DNA of 6,669 nt from Bacteroidaceae bacterium (GTDB lineage: Bacteria > Bacteroidota > Bacteroidia > Bacteroidales > Bacteroidaceae). The notes below the pieces were generated by a model, which saw only the letters and a list, made by a program, of their open reading frames with translations, was not told the DNA's origin and ran no database searches. Of the stretch, positions 1 through 6,298 are shown in pieces; position 1 is the first letter of the stretch, and each line of letters opens with the position of its first letter. The stretch is from contig JAGCWG010000089.1 in the NCBI GenBank assembly GCA_017961965.1, forward strand, positions 1-6,669, read 5' to 3'. The position numbers and the translations under genes are program-made.

Positions 1-1032
1 AAGGTGCAAGGGATAGTTCACGGCTATACCCAATATCACACTTGATATACCAATAACGATTATTGACACCTCGTCATGGAACAAAGATATACCACCTATC
101 GCAAATAACCATCCCCATCCTATGCTTAGGAGTATGAGTAAGATGTTGCGCAACGAGCGGAATGAATAGAACAGGAACAATATTATGAATATGCCTGAGA
201 GTGTGACTGCAAGAATACTGTCACTCTTAATCTGCGAAGCATTACCCACGGCGATCTCAGGCCCACCAACAACATGAGCCTCGATGTCTGGATAGCTGAT
301 GGACATTGAGTCGAGAGCAGCCTCAAAGAGATGAAGAAGCTTACTGTTTTGCTCTGTCTCACTATTACCGAACGGTGATGTCATCATCACTATTGCCCGG
401 CTCATGTCTGGAGTGAAGATATAGCCGTCGTACATCTCGAACTTCATCTGGCTATTTGCGCCATGAATGTTCTGTGCAACAGGTGCGAACAATCCAAGAG
501 GGTCTCTGGATATGTTGTCAGCCATGAAACCTCCTGATGGGAACATGAGCATCTCCCTATCTGCATTCAACTGGTTATGGATAAACTCAGGTGATGCTAA
601 CAGACTGTCCATGCGTTGATAGTCCTCCTCTATAAGGAAATAGGGGATGTTCTCATACACAAAATCAATAACCTCGGACACCTTGTCCATGTCAAAGGTG
701 GTGGTAAGGTCGCTGCACCAACCAAGCGAATCGCTTTGTTCCAAAGTATTGGAGAAACAGTCGATGGCCTCTATAACCCTGTCAGCACCTTCCTCCTTAC
801 CATCATTCGTTTGAGGATTGCGGAACATAATGAACATACGATTGGCTCCCGCAATGTCCTGATATACGGACAGAGCTTCCCTGTCGGACGTTCCAATAGG
901 AAGGAAGTCGGTGATGTCCTCCTTATAGGAAAGTCCGAAGACAAGGCATGCGAGCAGTACGGTCATAACAATCAGTGAAGACCATAGTACGGCAATATGC
1001 CTGCTGAAGTAATCGTATATTCTTAATATCAT
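1..1032 (-). CDS. MMPL/RND-family lipid exporter, N-terminal part (C-terminus outside window)
   Basis: This is a 344-codon open frame that starts with ATG at 1032 and remains open to the window edge. It reads as the first half of an RND-superfamily transporter of the MMPL type, inner-membrane proton-driven exporters of lipids or polyketide-like molecules. A short N-terminal arm is followed by TM1 (about residues 13-34), then a soluble, presumably periplasmic loop (about 35-268), then closely spaced TM2 (272-291), TM3 (297-318) and TM4 (323-344). The TM4 end reads GIAVNYPLHL, the position of the GxxxDY-like motif of MMPL proteins, but with Asn339 where Asp is usual. The start overlaps the stop of the upstream acyltransferase in an ATGA arrangement, so the two are probably translated together. 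Full-length members usually have about 12 TM segments and 750-900 residues, so more than half is missing through the window boundary, not through a visible mutation. Family assignment is firm; the cargo is inferred from neighbours. Confidence 0.88.
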   Translation of the reverse strand, partial: MILRIYDYFSRHIAVLWSSLIVMTVLLACLVFGLSYKEDITDFLPIGTSDREALSVYQDIAGANRMFIMFRNPQTNDGKEEGADRVIEAIDCFSNTLEQSDSLGWCSDLTTTFDMDKVSEVIDFVYENIPYFLIEEDYQRMDSLLASPEFIHNQLNADREMLMFPSGGFMADNISRDPLGLFAPVAQNIHGANSQMKFEMYDGYIFTPDMSRAIVMMTSPFGNSETEQNSKLLHLFEAALDSMSISYPDIEAHVVGGPEIAVGNASQIKSDSILAVTLSGIFIILFLFYSFRSLRNILLILLSIGWGWLFAIGGISLFHDEVSIIVIGISSVILGIAVNYPLHL

Positions 1033-2165
1033 TTAACGAAATGTTTCTTACTATCCACTGGATTGGAATAAATGTCAAGGAAGATATTTACCAAGGCCTC
1101 CACATCACAATCCATCTCATATTTTTCCAGTTGCTTCATGTATGCAATGAATTCTGCCTTCTGCTCCTGAGAATACATATTGGCATATTCACTTGTCCCA
1201 TACAACATATCATGTGCTATGTAGTTATTCGGCGTAAGCCTATACGCAGAACAGATACGTCGGTCAATAAGTTCGGCAACATTCTTATTGAACTCGCACG
1301 AAGTACATTCTCCAAGTTGCTTTAGTTCGTCTTCTGTTATCGGTTTGCAGAACTCAATATGCACACGTCCTTTTGGCTGAGTGATACCAGTTAGGATACT
1401 GTTGAGGTCTTCACCGGGCTTCTTGATATATGGTCCTTGACGACGTTCGTATAATTCAATAGTCTTCAGTATGTCGCATGATTCCCACTCATACGACACA
1501 GCCACAGGAACGATATTTAGTTGTGCCAATGACTTTACCTTGTCGTCGGTACGACTCATACCAAACATCTTTATTATGCCTTGGTCTGTACGGTCTATGC
1601 CGTCCTTGGTCCTGCCATTACGCTGTGCAATCCACACAGATTGTTTTTTCTCGGTAATGACCGTACGGATATAGTCAGACAGATGCAGGCTTGCCTTATA
1701 GAACTCCTTGACGCTTCCTCCGGGACGCTCAACCCTGAACATCTTGTTCGATTTTCCCACGTCTATGACCATCTGTCCCTGCATGAGGTTCGCTCCAAAG
1801 GTAATCTCGCAGGTGTCAAAGCCATTGTCCGTAAGAACATTCTGCATCAACGAGGCGTCAAGCATGATATCCCTATGATTTGAAACATAAAGATAATTCG
1901 TATCTGTAGAGAGTTGTTCCAGACCTCCATAGGTGAAATCCGAGATACTCCTCTTCATAATCTGTTTGTTTGCCCAATACATCACTCCCATCTGGAAATC
2001 CCTGATCGTCTTGTAGGTCAACAGCTCCTTGCGAACATCATCCAGTGTTCTTTCAGGGAAAACGTATGACGCAACAAGAGGAAAAGATGTGCTTGCAACT
2101 ATGCGCTGCATGGCATCAGGTATTTCCTCGTCTGTATATGGGCGGATATCATCAAATTTATTCAT
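1029..2165 (-). CDS. Divergent glycerol-3-phosphate/PlsC-like acyltransferase
   Basis: A 378-residue protein if started at the ATG ending at 2165; an in-frame TTG two codons upstream (2171) is possible but less likely. It appears to be a soluble or membrane-associated acyltransferase of the lysophospholipid/GPAT superfamily that would move an acyl group from ACP or CoA to a hydroxyl acceptor. Visible motifs, numbered from the ATG, are SNHRDIMLD with catalytic-type His97 and Asp103 (motif I), FRVER at 143-147 (motif II), IAQRNGRTKDG around 179-189 at the place of the usual EGTR (motif III), and VPVAVSYEW from 219 (motif IV). The His and Asp are five residues apart instead of the canonical four, and the motif III Glu is Asn, so it is a divergent branch. 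The C-terminal third (from about 280) is charged and helical-looking and I recognise no domain there. It lies 242 bp after the esterase, beyond the palindrome array, and overlaps the exporter start by 4 bp, which suggests coupled function in lipid assembly and export. The substrate is unknown. Confidence 0.85.
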   Translation of the reverse strand: MNKFDDIRPYTDEEIPDAMQRIVASTSFPLVASYVFPERTLDDVRKELLTYKTIRDFQMGVMYWANKQIMKRSISDFTYGGLEQLSTDTNYLYVSNHRDIMLDASLMQNVLTDNGFDTCEITFGANLMQGQMVIDVGKSNKMFRVERPGGSVKEFYKASLHLSDYIRTVITEKKQSVWIAQRNGRTKDGIDRTDQGIIKMFGMSRTDDKVKSLAQLNIVPVAVSYEWESCDILKTIELYERRQGPYIKKPGEDLNSILTGITQPKGRVHIEFCKPITEDELKQLGECTSCEFNKNVAELIDRRICSAYRLTPNNYIAHDMLYGTSEYANMYSQEQKAEFIAYMKQLEKYEMDCDVEALVNIFLDIYSNPVDSKKHFVK

Positions 2166-2209
2166 AAGCAATCAATCAAATTTACGTTTACTTGCTTGCA
2201 TATTTTGTG

Positions 2210-2307
2210 GTCTCTCAGACTAGCGCTAGTCTGTAGTACAAACTAGCGTTAGTCTGTAATGCAAACTAATGCTAGTCTGCGCGCAAACTAGCGCTAGTCT
2301 GAGAGAC
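2210..2307. repeat. Long imperfect inverted repeat spanning the palindrome array
   Basis: The outer arms 2210-2230 and 2287-2307 are perfect 21-bp inverted complements, and three more bases inward (2231-2233 with 2284-2286) add only one mismatch. The inner units at 2239-2256 and 2262-2279 are also inverted complements with three mismatches, so the whole 98 bp can fold into one long hairpin or cruciform with the loop around 2257-2261 and one unpaired bulge (2234-2238 against 2280-2283). In minus-strand RNA this structure would sit in the spacer between the esterase stop and the second acyltransferase start. No T-tract follows on either strand, so it is not a standard intrinsic terminator. The inverted symmetry is directly seen; any role is inference. 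Confidence 0.85.
2216..2301. repeat. Array of four ~18-bp palindromic units with core ACTAGCGCTAGT
   Basis: Four related units lie at 2216-2233, 2239-2256, 2262-2279 and 2284-2301, with start-to-start spacing of 23, 23 and 22 bp and spacers of 5, 5 and 4 bp. Unit 1 (CAGACTAGCGCTAGTCTG) is a perfect 18-bp palindrome. Unit 4 keeps the perfect 12-bp core; units 2 and 3 each deviate within the core (GCGTTAG and ATGCTAG respectively). The spacers differ (TAGTA, TAATG, CGCG), so the conserved part is the palindrome itself, not the whole period. The layout could be a multi-site operator for a dimeric regulator, a REP-like mRNA-stabilising or processing element, or a mobile small repeat. There are no CRISPR-like long spacers and no cas genes in the window. 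Confidence 0.9.
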
Positions 2308-2407
2308 TGCATTTGGATGCCTGTTCTTACACGACTAATAGCTATGTTTTATATAGTCTTTAGCCGATTGTTTATCAGCATTTTCTGGCTTTTCCTTTGC
2401 CGCGATT

Positions 2408-3316
2408 CTACTGAACAACCGTGAACAATTCGTCAAGCCATTTGAGGAACTCGTCCTTCCACTGGCGGCACTCGGCAGTACCCTTCTTTGAAGATGCACC
2501 AAAGCCGTGCCCACCAGTCTGGTATTGTATATATTTGTGCCTCACTCCATGTGCCGTAAGAGCAGAATCGAGTAACTCTGAGTTGTGATAGTCCACTGTA
2601 GGGTCATCCTTGCAGTTCACGAGAAAGACTGGAGGACAGTCGTCTGCAACATGCTTCTCAAGTGACAGTGAGTCGCGTAATGTCCTGTTGTATTGTCCAA
2701 GTTCACCTAATAGGGCTCGTCTTGAACGTCCATGTGTACACTTCTCCGTGAACGTAACAACAGGATAGAGTAATCCTACGAAATCTGGTCGGAGGGAAGA
2801 CGTCGGCTCTATGCCCAACAATCCGAGGTAATTGGTAGAGAACATCTCCCCAGCACTCATTGCCAGATGGCCGCCAGCGGAGAATCCTATAACACCTATT
2901 CTATCTGTATCGATATTATATGTCTGGGCATTATCACGGACATATTGTATTGCCCTTTGTAAGTCGGATATCATGTCTGGATGTTGATTACCCTTTATTA
3001 TCAGTCGGCTGTGCGTTATAAACGGAAAGATGCCTTGCACCCTATATCGTATGACGAAAGCAGTTATTCCATTTTTACTGAGCCACTGGGCAACATCCTT
3101 GCCCTCGCTCTTCATGTCACGCCAACAATAGCTACCTCCCGGACATATTATTACAGCAATATGTTTGTTTTCACCTTTTGGTGGATATTCTGTCAATGTG
3201 ACGCCAGAGGCATCCACATCTGTCCCATCCCAAACACGAATCTTGTTCTGCGCATTAACAGGCAACGTGCTCAGAAGTAGTACTGCCAGTATTATCAGTA
3301 TATGTTTACAATTCAT
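2408..3316 (-). CDS. Secreted alpha/beta-hydrolase (acetylesterase-like)
   Basis: A 302-residue serine hydrolase of the alpha/beta fold, similar in style to Bacteroidota acetyl-xylan/feruloyl esterase-like proteins (BD-FAE type). Residues 1-22 form a Sec signal peptide: a Lys-containing start, a leucine/isoleucine-rich core, and likely cleavage after VNA before Gln23. There is no lipobox Cys after the core, so it is probably periplasmic or secreted. The mature part shows an oxyanion-hole motif PGGSY (59-63), the nucleophile elbow GFSAGG with Ser146, a likely catalytic Asp238 in DDPTV, and His270 in GGHGFG, so the triad looks intact. A segment around 95-112 may form a small lid. It overlaps the upstream oxidoreductase by 11 bp, so it belongs to the same transcript. 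Such esterases often act on acetylated polysaccharides, but no sugar enzymes lie here; next to lipid genes it may de-esterify or trim the exported lipid. That role is inference. Confidence 0.9.
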   Translation of the reverse strand: MNCKHILIILAVLLLSTLPVNAQNKIRVWDGTDVDASGVTLTEYPPKGENKHIAVIICPGGSYCWRDMKSEGKDVAQWLSKNGITAFVIRYRVQGIFPFITHSRLIIKGNQHPDMISDLQRAIQYVRDNAQTYNIDTDRIGVIGFSAGGHLAMSAGEMFSTNYLGLLGIEPTSSLRPDFVGLLYPVVTFTEKCTHGRSRRALLGELGQYNRTLRDSLSLEKHVADDCPPVFLVNCKDDPTVDYHNSELLDSALTAHGVRHKYIQYQTGGHGFGASSKKGTAECRQWKDEFLKWLDELFTVVQ

Positions 3317-4805
3317 TAATTTTATTTATTACATAATTCATTCCAAGAATAGCCTCGCTTGTGACTATGGCGGTAAGAGGTACTCCACAGAAACCATGAA
3401 GGTTGTTGCACTGACCTGTAAGTAACAGGTTTGGTATCTTGGTTACCACCGGTACCTGTGAAAGAATGATGTTCTTGTAGTCCTTGGAAAATCCACACAT
3501 GCCGCCTTCCTTCACTCCGTAGTAGTCACGGATTGTAAGAGGCGAGGCTGTGTTTATCTTATCTATACAATCACGGATGTTAGGATGTACTTCTTCCAGC
3601 ATATGTAGGAGTTTCTCGCAACATTCCTTTTTCCATGCTTCATATTCCTCGCCGCGGTGACCAACGGTTGTGTTCTCCCATTTCTTCACATATTCCCATG
3701 CCATAGGGGCTGTGACGATGAGCTTTGTGCTGTATTCGCCTTGCTCTATCTCTGGCGGAGTCATATATAGGAATCCCAATGGCCATTGGTTATCTGTCCT
3801 TCCGAAGTTCCATATCTCATTATACTTGGTCATGTAATAAGCCGTATAATTGAAATACTTGAAGGTGTTTGGCTTCAGCTTGATGTTAAGCGTAAAGGCG
3901 GAATATGAGTTTGGTACTTCCTCAAGCCTTGTCCTATATGATTTAGGGAAAACTTTAGGATTGTCAAGCATCTTAACAAGAGAGCAGGGATGTATGGCTG
4001 AGATATAGTAGTCTGCCACAAGTTCACGCCCCTTTGCTGTAACGATGCTCTTTATCATCTTTTCCTCTGTCACAATCTTCTCCACTGCCTCATTCACATA
4101 CACCTTGCCACCATTATCTATAATGAGGTTCTTGAGGACTTCCGCGAAGAGGCCACTACCTCCTGCAAAACGGCTCGGTCCATTGATGTAGAGGACGGAG
4201 ATGATGGAATGAACATACGCTGGCGTCATATCACCCCTTCCCGAATACAGAGGATTCATGTATGCCACGATGCGCTGGAGACGCTCATCGGTTATATAGT
4301 GTGCGATGAAAGCATCTGCCGACTTAAGGAAGTCTTCAGAGTGCATATATATGTCATTCTTCACAGGACGTAGATAGAAGAGGTCAAGCTCATCAGTGAG
4401 ATGGAACATGGCATCCACATATCGTGTGAGATTATCCTTCTGGTCTGGGAAATATGATGAAAGCGACTCGACGAAGTTCTTGCGTCCCTTGGCTATCTTA
4501 TATACCTTCTTATCTTCTGAAAAATAGAGCCTGTCGATACAGTCGGCGTCCACATCCTTGATATGCATCTTATCAAGCACACCGAGGTACTTGCATATCT
4601 TTCGGATGTTTCCACCCTCCTGCATTCCACCAATCACGTGCATGCCCGTATCAAAAGATTCGCCAAAGCGTACAAATGTCTGAAGGCCTCCGCCGACAGT
4701 AGTATTCTTCTCTACGACCGTGACATCAAGCCCTTCCTTTGAAAGAATCGCACCAGTGAAAAGTCCACCAAGTCCTCCTCCTATTATGACTGCGCTTTTT
4801 CCCAT
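3306..4805 (-). CDS. FAD-dependent oxidoreductase, phytoene desaturase/retinol saturase type (second of tandem pair)
   Basis: A 499-residue flavoprotein. The N-terminus has the Rossmann dinucleotide motif GGGLGG (residues 9-14) with Glu32 positioned to bind the adenosine ribose, followed by VGGGLQTF and FDTGMHVIGG, typical of the CrtI/CrtISO/RetSat branch of the amine-oxidase superfamily. The middle carries SSYFP..KDNLTRY and a substrate-domain region with WPLGFLYM. The C-terminus has the second FAD signature KIPNLLLTGQ and LHGFCG (about 457-474), closer to retinol saturase (LTGQ) than to classical CrtI (GDA). The family desaturates, saturates or isomerises C=C bonds in polyene or isoprenoid chains; which one applies here cannot be read from the sequence. 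There is no TM segment or signal, so it is cytosolic or peripheral to the membrane. The start codon overlaps the preceding stop by one base (TAATG), indicating translational coupling with its paralogue. Confidence 0.9.
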   Translation of the reverse strand: MGKSAVIIGGGLGGLFTGAILSKEGLDVTVVEKNTTVGGGLQTFVRFGESFDTGMHVIGGMQEGGNIRKICKYLGVLDKMHIKDVDADCIDRLYFSEDKKVYKIAKGRKNFVESLSSYFPDQKDNLTRYVDAMFHLTDELDLFYLRPVKNDIYMHSEDFLKSADAFIAHYITDERLQRIVAYMNPLYSGRGDMTPAYVHSIISVLYINGPSRFAGGSGLFAEVLKNLIIDNGGKVYVNEAVEKIVTEEKMIKSIVTAKGRELVADYYISAIHPCSLVKMLDNPKVFPKSYRTRLEEVPNSYSAFTLNIKLKPNTFKYFNYTAYYMTKYNEIWNFGRTDNQWPLGFLYMTPPEIEQGEYSTKLIVTAPMAWEYVKKWENTTVGHRGEEYEAWKKECCEKLLHMLEEVHPNIRDCIDKINTASPLTIRDYYGVKEGGMCGFSKDYKNIILSQVPVVTKIPNLLLTGQCNNLHGFCGVPLTAIVTSEAILGMNYVINKINEL

Positions 4806-6298
4806 TATTTGTTTGCCTCTTTAATTTGTTCGTAAATAACATCGGCTGGTATCAGTTCAGAACATGTGACTATTGTACCAACGATAACTCCCATCATGCC
4901 ATGAGAGTTGACATTCTGTCCTGCCAACAACAGGTTAGGTATCTTGGTTCTGTATGGAACCCTTCCTGCAACACCAAGATTTATATCTTTTGACACACCA
5001 TACATAGAACCGTCCTCAGTTCCCGTATAGTCTATATATGTAAGTGGTGTGGATGTGTAATAGCAATCTACGGCATCCATGAATCCTGGAAAATGTCTCT
5101 CCACTTGACGCATGAGCACTTCTGCCTTCATTGTCTTGAACGCCTCATAATCTGTTCCTCTTCGGCCTATCTTAGTGCCTTTCCACTGTGCCACATCTTC
5201 CATGTTCATATATGAAAGGATGACTCCGCTTCTTGCCCACTGTGCCTTGTCCTCATGGCACATGTGCATATAGAGGAATCCCTTCGGCCATTCTGCAGAA
5301 GAGTAATGTTCACAGCCCCATGGCGTTCCTCCCGTATAGCCATAATAGTTGGAGTTCATGTATGGCACAACTTTATCCTTGAACTTAACATACACTCCAA
5401 AACTGGCAGCAGAATTTGGAATGCTTTTAATCCGAGCCCTGAAAGCCGGGCGTATCAGTTTAGTGTCAAGCATCTCAAGCATCCTATTAGGATGTACGGT
5501 GCTAATCACATAGTCTGCATCATAGAAGTTCTCGTCAGCAGTAATAACACCCTTTGCCTGAGTATCGTCACATTCTATCTTCACAACCTTCTTACGTGTT
5601 AGCACCTTGCCTCCCATTTCCTCTATGGAACGTGCAAGTGACTGGGCAATAGCATCGCTGCCTCCTATTATACGGTATGCACTCTGATTGTAGAAATCCA
5701 TAATGAACGCATGCTGTGAAAAAGGTGTCTTGTCACGTTCTGCCGAATAAAGAGGTATGTTCCCGACAAGGACAGACTTTAGAATCTCATCATCAAACAG
5801 TTCGTCAAGAACGGAATTTATACTGCGCATCTGATACTCAGTATCCAAATGAGCATCGCGAGTACCAGAGGTAAGGGATTTGAGCTTGGATGCCGATGCT
5901 ACTTGCTCAATGATTGACATATATCTTGTTAGATTGTCTTTTTCCTTCGGAAAGTATGATGCCATTTTGTCAATGAACGCCTCCTTACCATTGGCAAAGC
6001 TGAATTGTGCACCTGCCAGACATACCCTGTCATAGGCTGTTGTGTCAAGCTGACTAAGCTTAATGTCATCAAGCAATCCGAGATATCGCATTACCGCATT
6101 CATGGTCTGTCCTTCGTCGCATGAACCGATAAAGTGCATACCGGTGTCAAACTTGGCACCTTTGCGTGTGAAACATTGTAGGCAACCTCCTATCTGTACA
6201 CCTTGCTCAAGTATGGTCACGTCATAACCATTCTTTTGCAGGATGTAACCGCAGGACAAACCGCCCAATCCACTTCCTATAATAACAACCTTAGACAT
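4805..6298 (-). CDS. FAD-dependent oxidoreductase, phytoene desaturase/retinol saturase type (first of tandem pair)
   Basis: A 497-residue paralogue of the next gene, with the same architecture. It has GSGLGG (residues 8-13) and Glu31 for FAD, IGGCLQCF and FDTGMHFIG, ASYFP..KDNLTRY (113-126), WPKGFLYM (337-344), STPLTYIDYTG (416-426), and the C-terminal FAD motif KIPNLLLAGQ and SHGMMG (452-470). By eye more than half of the first 60 residues match its neighbour, and the shared blocks run to the C-terminus, so the pair arose by duplication. The predicted role is redox or isomerisation chemistry on double bonds of a lipid, polyene or isoprenoid chain, with bound FAD. Differences in the middle region and near the C-terminal FAD motif (MMGVIVG against FCGVPLT) suggest different substrates or steps. 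The ATG overlaps the end of the upstream acyltransferase by 8 bp. The substrate is unknown; the fold assignment is secure. Confidence 0.9.
   Translation of the reverse strand: MSKVVIIGSGLGGLSCGYILQKNGYDVTILEQGVQIGGCLQCFTRKGAKFDTGMHFIGSCDEGQTMNAVMRYLGLLDDIKLSQLDTTAYDRVCLAGAQFSFANGKEAFIDKMASYFPKEKDNLTRYMSIIEQVASASKLKSLTSGTRDAHLDTEYQMRSINSVLDELFDDEILKSVLVGNIPLYSAERDKTPFSQHAFIMDFYNQSAYRIIGGSDAIAQSLARSIEEMGGKVLTRKKVVKIECDDTQAKGVITADENFYDADYVISTVHPNRMLEMLDTKLIRPAFRARIKSIPNSAASFGVYVKFKDKVVPYMNSNYYGYTGGTPWGCEHYSSAEWPKGFLYMHMCHEDKAQWARSGVILSYMNMEDVAQWKGTKIGRRGTDYEAFKTMKAEVLMRQVERHFPGFMDAVDCYYTSTPLTYIDYTGTEDGSMYGVSKDINLGVAGRVPYRTKIPNLLLAGQNVNSHGMMGVIVGTIVTCSELIPADVIYEQIKEANK

Noticed and set aside
616..978. 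A 120-codon plus-strand open frame.
   Set aside because: It lies wholly inside the MMPL exporter on the opposite strand, whose translation gives clear TM segments and family motifs; the plus-strand product resembles nothing.
2177..2184. TAAATTTG on the minus strand, matching the Bacteroidota -7 consensus TAnnTTTG, just upstream of the second acyltransferase.
   Set aside because: No TTTG-type -33 box lies at the right distance, and a start site 7 bp downstream would leave only a few leader bases before the ATG at 2165.
2216..2301. CRISPR array.
   Set aside because: The spacers are only 4-5 bp, the units are near-perfect palindromes and no cas genes are present.
2210..2307. Intrinsic (rho-independent) terminator.
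   Set aside because: The hairpin is strong but neither strand has a following T-tract.
2309..2320. Small inverted repeat GCAT-TTGG-ATGC beside the array.
   Set aside because: The stem is only 4 bp and is expected by chance.
3306..6298. Carotenoid desaturase (crtI) assignment for the flavoprotein pair.
   Set aside because: The family fold fits, but the C-terminal FAD motif is of the TGQ/AGQ type and no other carotenoid gene is present, so a crtI symbol is not supported.
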